The position numbers and the translations under genes are program-made. A stretch of 64,000 bases of DNA from Parabacteroides gordonii MS-1 = DSM 23371 (GTDB taxonomy: Bacteria > Bacteroidota > Bacteroidia > Bacteroidales > Tannerellaceae), in NCBI RefSeq assembly GCF_000969825.1, contig NZ_KQ033919.1, forward strand, positions 3,298,749-3,362,748, in the 5' to 3' direction. Under the pieces are notes generated by a model. That model worked only from the letters and a program-made list of their open reading frames with translations. It searched no databases and was not told where the DNA came from. This document shows positions 33,894 through 42,638 of the stretch, piece by piece. Numbering within the stretch: position 1 is the first letter of the stretch; every line of letters begins with the position of its first letter.

Positions 33894-35389
33894 TCGGGAC
33901 AATGAAGAACAGAATAAATATCTATATGGTAGCTGCTGTGTTGGCTGCAGGATCGGTAAATACGTTTGCACAAACAGCAAAGAGCCCGATCAGCGTATCA
34001 TGCAACGATCTGATGCAGAAAGGTGATTCTCTTTATATCGATGCAACGATCCGTGTGCAGGGAGATCTGATCGAATCGCGTAAATCGCTGACGCTGACTC
34101 CGCTGCTGGAAAGTTCAACTCAGAAAGAAGGACTTCCTTCTATCTTGCTGAACGGTAAAAATCGTCAGAAAGTTTATCAGCGTGAGATTGCGTTGAAGAA
34201 TCTGCAGGATGAACCACGTTATAAAGTGCTTCGTGCCAGGGATGCGGCCGAGCATGTCATTCCTTATAAGATGGCTGTGGCCTGGGAGCCGTGGATGAAG
34301 GATGCCCGTTTCGTACTGGCTCAGAATTTATGCGGTTGCGGAAAAGAAGAGCCTGTTAGCCCGTTGGTTATTGCCGACAAGATCCGTATGGCACCGACAA
34401 AACGCTACGAAGTTCAACCAACCTTGGTGTATATATCACCGGAAGCGGAAACGGAAAAACATCGTGCCGAGGTGGGTACGGCTTATCTGGATTTTCAGGT
34501 GGGTAAATCGCAGATATTACCGGACTTCCGTAATAATGCAGCAGAATTGGCGAAGATCGACCGGACGATCCGGACAGTCACCTCCGATAAGAATATCACT
34601 CCGAAAGGAATCTTCCTGAAGGGATATGCTTCTCCGGAAGGTAGTTATGCAAGCAACCAGCGGTTGGCGGACGGACGTGTGAAGGCATTGCGTGATTATA
34701 TCCGTACACAGAATAACTTCAGCCTCGATTTCTTTACACTGGCTTCCGAGCCGGAAGACTGGAAAGGTTTTGAAGAGAAAACGAAAGCCGATATGGATGT
34801 TCCGGCACGTGACGGGGTACTGGCTATTATCAGCAGTAATGATGAACCCGACCGGAAAGAAGCTAAATTGCGTGCTTTGCAAGGTGGAGCGGCCTATCGT
34901 TATGTATTGAATAATATTTTCCCGTCATTACGTCGCTCTGAATACCGTATTGATTATACCGTACGTGAATTCACCGTAGAAGAAGGACGTGAAATTATCA
35001 AGACGCGCCCGCAGCAGTTGAGCCTGAGCGAAATGTTCGCTATAGCCAACAGCTATGAAACGGGTAGTAAAGATTATAATGATGTGTTTGATGTGGCTGT
35101 ACGCATGTACAGTTCGGATCCTGTGGCGAACCTGAATGCCGCAAATATATCTATAGGGAAAGGCGATTACGCAGCTGCAAAGAATTATTTGTTGAAAGCA
35201 GGTGATTCGGCTGAAGCAATTCATGCCCGTGGTGTTCTGAAATTAATTGAGGGTGATCTGGATGGTGCTGAAACTCTTCTGAAGCAGGCAAAAGCCGCAG
35301 GTGTGACAGGTGCTGCAGACAATTTGAATGAATTGCAGAAAAAAAGAGAGGATAATGCCCTTTTTGATAGTTTCAACATACATAATTGA
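33890..35389 (+). CDS. DUF3868-like protein with OmpA-type and TPR-like C-terminal parts
   Basis: 499 residues from 33890; ATG 33902 (MKNRINIYM) gives a cleaner signal peptide and is equally likely. Signal peptide ends at NTFAQ. The N-terminal part (about 30-175) has SPISVSCNDLMQKGDSLYID and MAVAWEPWMKDARFVL. An OmpA-like peptidoglycan-binding segment follows (about 195-270): YLDFQVGKSQILPDFRNNAA, GIFLKGYASPEGSYASN and LADGRVKALRDYI. The C-terminal 130 residues are alpha-helical repeats. Coupled to the DUF3575 gene. Likely periplasmic and outer-membrane-associated, tying fimbriae or their anchor to the wall. Confidence 0.85.
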   Translation: MIGTMKNRINIYMVAAVLAAGSVNTFAQTAKSPISVSCNDLMQKGDSLYIDATIRVQGDLIESRKSLTLTPLLESSTQKEGLPSILLNGKNRQKVYQREIALKNLQDEPRYKVLRARDAAEHVIPYKMAVAWEPWMKDARFVLAQNLCGCGKEEPVSPLVIADKIRMAPTKRYEVQPTLVYISPEAETEKHRAEVGTAYLDFQVGKSQILPDFRNNAAELAKIDRTIRTVTSDKNITPKGIFLKGYASPEGSYASNQRLADGRVKALRDYIRTQNNFSLDFFTLASEPEDWKGFEEKTKADMDVPARDGVLAIISSNDEPDRKEAKLRALQGGAAYRYVLNNIFPSLRRSEYRIDYTVREFTVEEGREIIKTRPQQLSLSEMFAIANSYETGSKDYNDVFDVAVRMYSSDPVANLNAANISIGKGDYAAAKNYLLKAGDSAEAIHARGVLKLIEGDLDGAETLLKQAKAAGVTGAADNLNELQKKREDNALFDSFNIHN

Positions 35390-35424
35390 TTGGTTTACCA
35401 TGTATGATTTGAAAGAATTAGGCA

Positions 35425-35432
35425 TACTTTTG
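35425..35432 (+). promoter_or_regulatory. -7 box of the following small gene
   Basis: TACTTTTG. Transcription would start near 35439, leaving only about 8 nt before ATG 35447 but 32 nt before ATG 35471. Confidence 0.45.
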
Positions 35433-35446
35433 TATCAGATTGAATC

Positions 35447-35815
35447 ATGAAAAAACAAACGAATAATAATATGGAATTTACATCATTAGTTGAGAACGTT
35501 TTAGTAAACGAGATTGACAACCAGAACGGAGTACATCTCTATCTGGAGGGAAATAAATGGTGTGCCTATGAACGTTCCGCTTATTACCTGGCACAATTAA
35601 AAGTACCGGTGGTAATAAAAAAGGAAATTGTTCGCGAAGGCTATGATGTGATCCTGTTGAAGGCTTTTTTTGAAGTAGACGACATGTGTTTGCCTCTTGC
35701 TCCTAAAACAGTCTTGAAACAAGTTGCTGACGATAAGTTATTATTTCAGATAAATGATAACATCGATGGTTTTCCTGAATGGAAGGCTTGGCAGCTGAAT
35801 AAATTACCAGCATAA
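35447..35815 (+). CDS. Hypothetical protein
   Basis: 122 residues from ATG 35447, or 114 from ATG 35471 (MEFTSL), which fits the promoter position better. No signal peptide or membrane segment. Content: HLYLEGNKWCAYERSAYYL, then VVIKKEIVREGYDVILLKAF and LPLAPKTVLKQVADDKLLF. Looks like a small soluble alpha/beta protein. I do not recognise the family. It stands alone with its own -7 box and a terminator (35871-35908). Confidence 0.8.
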   Translation: MKKQTNNNMEFTSLVENVLVNEIDNQNGVHLYLEGNKWCAYERSAYYLAQLKVPVVIKKEIVREGYDVILLKAFFEVDDMCLPLAPKTVLKQVADDKLLFQINDNIDGFPEWKAWQLNKLPA

Positions 35816-35870
35816 CGTAAGACCGTGAGGTTTTAATATACTAAGTTGTAAAATTGAGGGTGTATTAAGT

Positions 35871-35908
35871 CCCCGGAAGTGAGTGGTTTCCTTCCGGGGC
35901 ATTTTTTT
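35871..35908 (+). terminator. Terminator of the small hypothetical gene
   Basis: Perfect 9-bp stem CCCCGGAAG/CTTCCGGGG (35871-35879, 35891-35899) followed by CATTTTTTT. Confidence 0.92.
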
Positions 35909-35917
35909 TATTGACGG

Positions 35918-36559
35918 TTATGCCGGAAGAGGGGTTTGGAAATAGACGATCAACCGGGCATCGGAGGAGAGGGTGAGCGTGAAGCTTGTTCCCAGGGCTT
36001 CGTTGAGGGATCCTTGCCACCAGGCTGTCAGGCGCCGGCGGGTAATAGGCCAGCGCAAACCTTCGGTGGTTATTTCTCCGCAGGGATACATGGAAAAGAT
36101 CGATATTTGCTGGCCGGGTATGCTTGGCAATGTGGCTGTTTGCAGTACGGGGATGAAGCGTCCGTAATCGGAGATCATTTCTACTGTTTCGAACAGGGGG
36201 GAGAAATCAGTCAGGAGAGATATGTTTCCCAGTGTATGGTCTTCCCGCAGCCCGGTTGCTCCCAGGATCAGTAATTTTTGATAGCCGGAAGAATGGGCGA
36301 ACCGGACGGCTTTTGTCAGGTCGTTTATTTCCTGGTCTTCCACCACATGGATACGGTCGGCGTATCGTTCGAGCATTTCCGAAGGGATGCTGTCGAGGTC
36401 GCCAACGATGGCCGTCGGTATCAATCCCCGTTCATGCAGATTTTGTACAGCCCCGTCGCAGGCAATGATAACGGGGGTATTCTTCAAAAGTTCCAGCGGC
36501 CAGGTTGTCTGCGGAAAACTTCCGTTAGCAACCACTACACAATCATAAGGTGTTATCAT
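35918..36559 (-). CDS. Thiamine pyrophosphokinase
   Basis: 213 residues. Converts thiamine plus ATP to thiamine diphosphate (TPP). Motifs: VVANGSFP at the start, ACDGAVQNL, IVGDLDSIP (catalytic acidic cluster), DQEINDLTKAV and ILGATGLREDHTLGN; the C-terminal beta-sandwich is shorter and ends SSDARLIVYFQTPL. Last gene of the thiamine salvage operon that starts with the TPP riboswitch at 40.6 kb, so its product is the ligand that shuts the operon. Separated from the transporter gene by an unrelated nuclease gene. Confidence 0.93.
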   Translation of the reverse strand: MITPYDCVVVANGSFPQTTWPLELLKNTPVIIACDGAVQNLHERGLIPTAIVGDLDSIPSEMLERYADRIHVVEDQEINDLTKAVRFAHSSGYQKLLILGATGLREDHTLGNISLLTDFSPLFETVEMISDYGRFIPVLQTATLPSIPGQQISIFSMYPCGEITTEGLRWPITRRRLTAWWQGSLNEALGTSFTLTLSSDARLIVYFQTPLPA

Positions 36560-36587
36560 TCGTTTTTATTCCTTTCTTTATTATTGT

Positions 36588-37649
36588 TTATTCTTTTAAT
36601 TCAGCTTCTATTTCTTCAATAGACGGGAGACTTCCTTTGAAATTATCAGGGAATAGTCTGGTGAGTTCATACTCTGATACTCCTATAGGTTGATTGATTC
36701 CTTTTAATGAATATTCGGCTATAAAACTATCTTTATTTTTGCATATTAAAAGGCCTATCGTTGGATTATCGGTTGGATATTTTAATAAATCATTCACTGC
36801 TGTCAGATAGAAACTTAGTTTTCCGGTGTACTCTGGCATGAAATCAGTGGCTTTTAACTCAACAACGATATAACAACGTAATTTTAAATGATAAAAAAGT
36901 AAATCAAGATAAAATTCTTTGTCTCCAACTTTTAATGGTACTTGTCGCCCTACGTAGGCAAAGCCAGCCCCTAGTTCTATTAGAAACTTTGTTATATTAT
37001 CGGTTAGCGCATTCTCTAACTCTCGCTCTTTATAGTTGTTTGTAAGCGTCAGGAAATCGAAATTATAAGGATCTTTTAGTAGTTGTTGAGCCAAATCGCT
37101 TTGAATCGTTGGTAATAAACGGGAAAAATTTGAGATGGAATGTCTCGTCCGTTGAAATTCTTGTTGTTTGATATGTGTATCTAGCATACTGCGACTCCAA
37201 CCGTATTCGATGGTTTTATGAATATAGAACAGAGCTTCTTCTATTGATTGGCATTGAGCAATGATGCGGAGATTATGCCCCCAAGGGATTTGGGATACTA
37301 AATCTTGAATATTTAGTGTGTTCTCTAATTGGCCAACAACTTGTTGGCCAATTGTAATATGCTTATAATAAAATAAATACCACTGTTTTATATATTTGAT
37401 ATTGCTGATAGAGAAACCTTTCATATCAGGAAACTCTTGTTGCAGATCAGAGCTTAATTGTTTGATCAACCCATCGCCCCACTGTGATTGTTCTTGCTTG
37501 GAAACAATTTCCTTTCCTAAATCCCAATATAAAATGATTAATTCGGTATTAACTTTCAGTGCAGCCTTGATTTGACTGTTTCGAATACGATATTTAAGGT
37601 CAATAAGCCATTGTTTGTATTCGAGATCGGATTTAAGAATTGTGTTCAT
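36588..37649 (-). CDS. DUF1016 (YhcG-type) PD-(D/E)XK nuclease-domain protein
   Basis: 353 residues. The N-terminal half (about 10-140) has IILYWDLGKEIVSKQEQSQWG and FPDMKGFSISNIKYIKQWY, the conserved DUF1016 helical domain. The C-terminal nuclease domain holds LIELGAGFAYVGRQVPL, then EFYLDLLFYHLKLRCYIVVE and LKAT, giving the D...E-x-K active-site pattern, and NPTIGLLICKNKD. The domain order with IPWGHN between halves is standard for the family. YhcG-type proteins are tied to restriction or DNA turnover, with function still unclear. AT-rich and inserted between transporter and kinase genes of the thiamine operon; a 27-bp near-perfect palindrome lies inside (37327-37353). Confidence 0.9.
   Translation of the reverse strand: MNTILKSDLEYKQWLIDLKYRIRNSQIKAALKVNTELIILYWDLGKEIVSKQEQSQWGDGLIKQLSSDLQQEFPDMKGFSISNIKYIKQWYLFYYKHITIGQQVVGQLENTLNIQDLVSQIPWGHNLRIIAQCQSIEEALFYIHKTIEYGWSRSMLDTHIKQQEFQRTRHSISNFSRLLPTIQSDLAQQLLKDPYNFDFLTLTNNYKERELENALTDNITKFLIELGAGFAYVGRQVPLKVGDKEFYLDLLFYHLKLRCYIVVELKATDFMPEYTGKLSFYLTAVNDLLKYPTDNPTIGLLICKNKDSFIAEYSLKGINQPIGVSEYELTRLFPDNFKGSLPSIEEIEAELKE
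37327..37353. repeat. 27-bp palindrome inside the DUF1016 gene
   Basis: AATTGGCCAACAA / C / TTGTTGGCCAATT: 13-bp perfect arms with a 1-bp centre. It encodes part of IGQQVVGQLEN, a segment that looks like an insertion just before the family's IPWGHN motif. Confidence 0.7.
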
Positions 37650-37709
37650 AAGGTTTTGTTATTAGTAAATTTGTTTGATTTCACAAATGTAGAGGTTATT
37701 TTCAATATT

Positions 37710-38303
37710 TCATATTTGTTTTGTATTTATTCCTTTTTTTATCCATGTAATGTAACCGACTATTGCTAAAACTGCGTAGCAAATATACAAAAACATTGTA
37801 GGGTAAAGGCCCCGCAGGTAATAAAGATATACCGAGACGAAGTTTACGACAACCCAGAATATCCAGTGCTCGATGATGCGGCGGGCCAGCATCCAGGTGG
37901 CGACGATGCCGACTGAAGTGGTGAAGGCGTCGCCCATCGGGATGGGAGAGTCGGTGAAGTTGTGCAGCACGTAATAGAGCAGTCCGTAGATGGAAAGGAT
38001 AGCCAGGGCTATCCCTCCGAATAACGGCCAGGTGATATGGCAATACAGGATCGTTTCGGAGGCAGGTTTTTCCTTATCCGCCGTTTTATCTGTCTGCGCC
38101 CATTTCCAGAAACCATAGATGCTGATCGCAACATAATATATGTTCAGCCCCATGTCGGCATATATTTTCGAGAAGAAAAAGACAAAGACATATACCAGGG
38201 AGGTGAGGAACCCTACCACCCACATGGCTTTATGCTGCCTGATTTCCAACAGCAGGTAAAGTAACCCGGTTATGACTCCGAAATATTCCAGTATTTGTTC
38301 CAT
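37710..38303 (-). CDS. pnuT: PnuC/PnuT-family vitamin transporter, probably thiamine
   Basis: 197 residues with about seven hydrophobic helices. PnuC-type features: ITGLLYLLLEIRQHKAMWVV, LGWxxW-like IYGFWKWAQ, and IIEHWIFWVVVNFVSVYLYY, with the Trp-rich pocket motif that binds the ring of the vitamin. PnuC members facilitate passive uptake coupled to a kinase that traps the substrate. With a TPP riboswitch and a thiamine pyrophosphokinase in the same operon, thiamine is the expected substrate (PnuT). 5 bp after the TonB receptor gene. Confidence 0.9.
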   Translation of the reverse strand: MEQILEYFGVITGLLYLLLEIRQHKAMWVVGFLTSLVYVFVFFFSKIYADMGLNIYYVAISIYGFWKWAQTDKTADKEKPASETILYCHITWPLFGGIALAILSIYGLLYYVLHNFTDSPIPMGDAFTTSVGIVATWMLARRIIEHWIFWVVVNFVSVYLYYLRGLYPTMFLYICYAVLAIVGYITWIKKGINTKQI

Positions 38304-38308
38304 TGTTT

Positions 38309-40507
38309 TTAAAATTTGAAGGTGACGCGCGCCATCGCACTGGTGCCTGCCTGGGTGAAATAACCGTCGTCCTTTTTCAAGGTTCCGTTCTCGATATAGG
38401 AGTATACCCAGGCATTCGTTTCATATTGTTCGTTGAAAAGATTGTTGATCGTTACATCCACACCGATTTCCTTAATGAATTTCGGTTTGAAAACATATCC
38501 AACACGCAGGTTGTTCACGAAATAAGGATCGATCGAACGTCCTTTGTCGGAGGAATTGTCGATGTATTGACGGCCGACAAACTGCGAATTAAAGCTGGCG
38601 GAGAATCCTTTCAGGTTGAAGTCGAACATGCTGTTGGCAATGATACCGGGTGAGAAAGCGATATCGGTTGTTCCCAGATATTTGCTGTTCTGGCCTCCGG
38701 TATCCCAGTTGTCTATATATTGGGTGAAGTTTTTTATTTTGTTGCGGCTTAGCGTAACATTCCCGTTCCAGTCGAGCCAGTGGGTGATGCTTACGCCACC
38801 TGTCAGTTCGATACCCATGCGGTAACTGTCTTTGATGTTGGTGGTCAACGCTTCGCCAATTTCGCTGATCTTTCCGGTCAGGATCAGTTGATTGTTGTAA
38901 TCCATATAATAGAGGTTGGCTCCTACGCGGAAGCGCTGGTTGCCGAAACTGTAGCCGGCTTCGTAGTCATATAAAGTTTCATGGACGGGACGTTCGTCGG
39001 GGGCGGCTTCCGTGAAGTTGTCGCGGTTCGGTTCGCGGTTGGCTACCGAGAAAGAGACGAATGCGTTATGTCCTCCATGCTGGATATTGATGCCGGCTTT
39101 CGGGTTGAAAAAATTCCAGTATTTATTGACGTGGACGTTTTCACCGGCTTTGTCGTCGCTACCCTTAATGGAATAATGGATGCCACGGTATTGTAAGTCG
39201 AGGTATCCGTTCAGCCAGGGGAGTATCCGGTAGTTTGCCTTTACATAGGCATTATAATCCAGTTTGTTACCGGTATTACGGTAGTACTCGAAATCCGGTT
39301 CCGGAAGTGCTTCGCTGTTCTTTACCCACATGACACGGCCGAAGTGATCGCCCGTATATTTGTTAACGGCCGAACCGAAGCTCATCTGGAGGCGTTCGGC
39401 ACGGTAATTGGCACTGTAAACGGCTCCGTAGAAATCGTTGTCCAGCCATTTACGGCGAACGAGATCGGAACGTGTTATTGTATCTCCCTTTCCGTTGATA
39501 TAAGAGCTGAGTTTGTAGGATTTGAATTTGGCATCGGCCTTATAATCTTCGTAATACCCCTCACCGTGCGTATAGTGGAGGGTCAGGCTCATATTCCATA
39601 AATCACCCAGACGCTGGCTGGCCATCAGGTGATAGTTTTGCTGCCAGTAATTATCTGTTTGGTTATTGTAGAATTTAGTGATGCCGTTCTCGGTGTATTC
39701 ACCGCATGGATTATAGGTGCGGTCGCTTTCCAACAGATAGGAGGGGACGCCTGTCCATGCCTGGTATGTTTTTTCCACGTTGCCGAAAGTCTGGAAACGG
39801 ATCAACGTGTTATCTCCGTAATAAGCTGCGGAGCCAAAGTAGGAGTGCATGTTGGCCGTTGCCCGGTCGATATACCCGTCACTTTGGATATTGGAATAGC
39901 GGGCGTCGAATACGAAATGTTCATGGAGTAGTCCTGTTCCTGCTTTGACGGAGTTTTTTACGGTTCCGAACGAACCCGCAGAAATAGCGTATTCCGCATA
40001 AGGCTTCAGGTCGGGTTTCTGTGTCTGCATGGCGACGGTGGCACCGAAAGAGGCGGCTCCGTTGGTGGATGTTCCCGCTCCGCGCTGTATCTGTATGTTG
40101 TCGACGGAAGAAGCGAAATCGGCCATGTTCGCCCAAAAGACGGTATGCGATTCGGAGTCGTTGACCGGAACGCCGTTGACGGTGATATTGATACGGTTGG
40201 CATCCGTACCACGGATACGGAAGCCGGAGTATCCGATCCCTGTTCCGGCATCGGATGTCATGATCACGGAAGGTGACTGGGAAATGAGGTAGGGAATCCC
40301 CTGTCCGTCATTCTTCCGGGTGAGTTCTTTTTTTGATAATTCACTGTAAGCTACTGGCGTACCTTTGGCTACCCTGGTGGCTGTGACCACCACTTCGTTT
40401 AAAGATATATCACGGGAAATTTTGAGAGAATCGACAGGCTCGGGACGGTTTCCCGCTGCTGCGAATGAGGCCAGAGATCCGGCACAGATAATCAATACAC
40501 TTTTCAT
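38309..40507 (-). CDS. TonB-dependent outer-membrane receptor, probably for thiamine
   Basis: 732 residues from ATG 40507 (MKSVLIICAG, signal peptide). A longer frame to 40693 runs through the riboswitch and is rejected. No STN or carboxypeptidase-like domain. TonB box region ISLNEVVVTATRVAKG; plug with GIPYLISQSPSVI, GYSGFRIRGTDANRINITVNG and NGAASFGATVAMQTQ; then a 22-strand barrel ending MARVTFKF with the C-terminal aromatic. First gene under the TPP riboswitch, followed by pnuT at 5 bp, so it is read as the thiamine (or thiamine-precursor) importer. Confidence 0.9.
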   Translation of the reverse strand: MKSVLIICAGSLASFAAAGNRPEPVDSLKISRDISLNEVVVTATRVAKGTPVAYSELSKKELTRKNDGQGIPYLISQSPSVIMTSDAGTGIGYSGFRIRGTDANRINITVNGVPVNDSESHTVFWANMADFASSVDNIQIQRGAGTSTNGAASFGATVAMQTQKPDLKPYAEYAISAGSFGTVKNSVKAGTGLLHEHFVFDARYSNIQSDGYIDRATANMHSYFGSAAYYGDNTLIRFQTFGNVEKTYQAWTGVPSYLLESDRTYNPCGEYTENGITKFYNNQTDNYWQQNYHLMASQRLGDLWNMSLTLHYTHGEGYYEDYKADAKFKSYKLSSYINGKGDTITRSDLVRRKWLDNDFYGAVYSANYRAERLQMSFGSAVNKYTGDHFGRVMWVKNSEALPEPDFEYYRNTGNKLDYNAYVKANYRILPWLNGYLDLQYRGIHYSIKGSDDKAGENVHVNKYWNFFNPKAGINIQHGGHNAFVSFSVANREPNRDNFTEAAPDERPVHETLYDYEAGYSFGNQRFRVGANLYYMDYNNQLILTGKISEIGEALTTNIKDSYRMGIELTGGVSITHWLDWNGNVTLSRNKIKNFTQYIDNWDTGGQNSKYLGTTDIAFSPGIIANSMFDFNLKGFSASFNSQFVGRQYIDNSSDKGRSIDPYFVNNLRVGYVFKPKFIKEIGVDVTINNLFNEQYETNAWVYSYIENGTLKKDDGYFTQAGTSAMARVTFKF

Positions 40508-40581
40508 CCTTTTGTCCTTAAAGTTTAAAACCTGATAAGTGAATAGGTGAGGTGTGTTGTGTGAAGAAGTATACCATGTTT

Positions 40582-40680
40582 TACAATTCCCTTCGCCGGC
40601 ATTATCCGTATCAGGTAATATGGGTATCATCTCAGCCTGCGGTACGTTCCATATCCAGAACGCTGCAAGCACCCCCTTGT
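40582..40680 (-). ncRNA. TPP riboswitch (THI element)
   Basis: On the minus strand the conserved segments follow in order: ACAAGGGGGTGC, GGCTGAGATGATACCC, ACCTGATACGGATAATGCC and GGCGAAGGGAA. The two-arm layout of the TPP aptamer is complete. It lies 75 nt above the receptor's start codon. Regulation is probably at translation or by premature termination; I see no obvious T-run hairpin before the ATG, so translational control is more likely. Confidence 0.95.
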
Positions 40681-40690
40681 ATTCGGAATG

Positions 40691-40722
40691 CAAAGGAACG
40701 GAAAAAACCGGAAGATACCAAA
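40691..40722 (-). promoter_or_regulatory. Promoter of the thiamine salvage operon
   Basis: TTTG (40722-40719), 20-bp spacer, TTCCTTTG (40698-40691; one mismatch to TAnnTTTG). The start near 40684 places the riboswitch at the 5' end of the transcript. Confidence 0.75.
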
Positions 40723-40775
40723 TGGCCGGCCGGGATGATGATTTTCTTCATTTTCTTATAAAAAGATAGATTTTA

Positions 40776-40806
40776 TTTGAAAACTCGCTGATTATTTGTA
40801 TATTTG
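40776..40806 (+). promoter_or_regulatory. Promoter of the rimP-nusA-infB operon
   Basis: TTTG (40776-40779), 19-bp spacer, TATATTTG (40799-40806). Leader about 55 nt to rimP. Confidence 0.78.
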
Positions 40807-40866
40807 CGGGCGATTAAGCGAAGATGAGGAGGGGGCGGGTAGTCCCCTTCTTTTGTTCTTAACAGT

Positions 40867-41340
40867 ATGTTTATGATTGAAAAGGGAGTAATAACTCAGT
40901 TGGTTGAAGAGAAATTGGCTTCTTCCGACAACTATTTAGTTGACGTGGTAATTAAACCGGGAAACCTTATTATTATTGAGATAGATAATGATGAGGGTGT
41001 TTGCATCGACGATTGTGCAGCATTGAGCCGGTATGTGGAAGAACATCTGGACCGTGAGGTGGAAGATTTCGAACTGGAAGTCGGATCGGCAGGCGTTACT
41101 TCTCCGTTCAAAGTGCTTCGTCAATATGTGAAGAATATAGGAAACGAAGTGGAAATGTTGCTGAAAAGCGGCGTGAAACTGACCGGAGTATTGAAATCGG
41201 CTGATGATAACGGGGTGGTAGTTACCGTTGAAAAACAGGTAAAACCCGAAGGGTCAAAACGAAAAGTTACCGTTCAGGAAGATCAATCCTATACATTCGA
41301 TGAAATAAAATATACAAAATACCTAATAAGATTCAAGTAA
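40867..41340 (+). CDS. rimP: Ribosome maturation factor RimP
   Basis: 157 residues (155 if ATG 40873 is used). Needed for 30S assembly. N-terminal alpha/beta domain with YLVDVVIKPGNLIIIEID and VCIDDCAALSRYVEEHLDR, then FELEVGSAGVTSPFKVLRQY, the family signature. The C-terminal Sm-like barrel has VKLTGVLKSADDNGVVV and FDEIKYTKYLIRF. Starts the conserved rimP-nusA-infB cluster; nusA follows after 9 bp. Confidence 0.94.
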   Translation: MFMIEKGVITQLVEEKLASSDNYLVDVVIKPGNLIIIEIDNDEGVCIDDCAALSRYVEEHLDREVEDFELEVGSAGVTSPFKVLRQYVKNIGNEVEMLLKSGVKLTGVLKSADDNGVVVTVEKQVKPEGSKRKVTVQEDQSYTFDEIKYTKYLIRFK

Positions 41341-41349
41341 AGAAAGATT

Positions 41350-42615
41350 ATGGCCAAGAAAGAGGAAACAATCAGTATGATTGACACCCTTGCGGAGTTC
41401 AAGGAGTTGAAAAATATAGATAAGGATACGATGATCAGCGTATTGGAAGATTCCTTCCGTAACGTAATCGCTAAAATGTTTGGTACGGATGAGAATTATG
41501 ACGTAATTATCAACCCTGAAAAAGGTGACTTCGAGATCTGGAGAAACCGCATTGTCGTGGCTGATGACGAACTGGAAGATCCGAATCTGCAACTAACGTT
41601 GACCGAGGCCCGTAAGATCGATGCCGACTGTGAAGTGGGTGAAGAAGTGACTGATGAAGTCTTTTTCGCCGGTTTCGGACGTCGTGCCATCCTGAACCTG
41701 CGTCAGACGCTGGCTTCAAAAATTCTTGAATTGCAGAAGGATAGTTTATATGCTAAATATAAAGACAAAATAGGAAATATTGTAGCAGCTGATGTGTATC
41801 AGGTGTGGAAGAAAGAGATCCTGTTGCTGGATGACGAGGGTAATGAGTTGCTGCTCCCGAAAACAGAACAGATCCCTTCCGATTTCTACCGTAAAGGGGA
41901 AACCGTTCGTGCGATTGTACAAAAGGTGGATAACTACAATAATAATCCGAAGATCATTCTGTCGCGCACAGATAAAATGTTCCTGCAGCGCTTATTTGAA
42001 CTTGAGGTTCCTGAAATTAACGACGGCCTGATCACGATCAAGGCTATCGCACGTATCCCGGGAGAAAGGGCAAAAGTGGCTGTTGAGTCGTACGACGACC
42101 GTATCGACCCGGTAGGTGCCTGCGTAGGAATGAAAGGTTCCCGTATCCACGGAATTGTCCGTGAGTTGAGAAACGAGAACATCGATGTAATTAACTATAC
42201 ATCCAATGTATCGCTGTTTATCCAGCGTGCATTAAGCCCGGCGAAAATTTCCTCCATACGAGTGAACGAAGAAGAACATAAGGCAGAGGTTTATCTTCGT
42301 CCTGAAGAAGTTTCATTGGCGATCGGTAAAGGCGGTTTGAATATTAAACTGGCCTGTATGTTGACTGAATACACGATAGATGTATTCCGTGATGTGGAAG
42401 GAGCTGATGAGGAAGACATTTATCTGGATGAATTTACAGATGAAATAGACAGCTGGGTAATCGAAGCATTCAAAAATATCGGTTGCTACACGGCGAAGAG
42501 CGTTCTGGCTATGAACCGTGAGGAATTGATTGAACGTGCCGACCTTGAAGAGACAACAGTCGACGAGGTACTCGCTATCTTATCTGCCGAATTTGAAGAT
42601 GAAAGTCAGGAATAA
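41350..42615 (+). CDS. nusA: Transcription termination/antitermination factor NusA
   Basis: 421 residues. Binds RNA polymerase and modulates pausing and termination. N-terminal domain (1-125) with [21 protein letters not shown]1 domain (about 130-200); KH1 with [21 protein letters not shown]2 with [19 protein letters not shown]; acidic C-terminus with one helix-hairpin-helix unit ([20 protein letters not shown]). It lacks the long AR repeats of E. coli NusA, as usual in Bacteroidetes. Between rimP and infB. Confidence 0.96.
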   Translation: MAKKEETISMIDTLAEFKELKNIDKDTMISVLEDSFRNVIAKMFGTDENYDVIINPEKGDFEIWRNRIVVADDELEDPNLQLTLTEARKIDADCEVGEEVTDEVFFAGFGRRAILNLRQTLASKILELQKDSLYAKYKDKIGNIVAADVYQVWKKEILLLDDEGNELLLPKTEQIPSDFYRKGETVRAIVQKVDNYNNNPKIILSRTDKMFLQRLFELEVPEINDGLITIKAIARIPGERAKVAVESYDDRIDPVGACVGMKGSRIHGIVRELRNENIDVINYTSNVSLFIQRALSPAKISSIRVNEEEHKAEVYLRPEEVSLAIGKGGLNIKLACMLTEYTIDVFRDVEGADEEDIYLDEFTDEIDSWVIEAFKNIGCYTAKSVLAMNREELIERADLEETTVDEVLAILSAEFEDESQE

Positions 42616-42638
42616 AAAGTATTACGACAAAGTTAGAT

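Noticed and set aside
40508-40693. N-terminal extension of the thiamine TonB receptor
   Set aside because: The extra 62 codons run through the TPP riboswitch; a signal peptide begins at ATG 40507.
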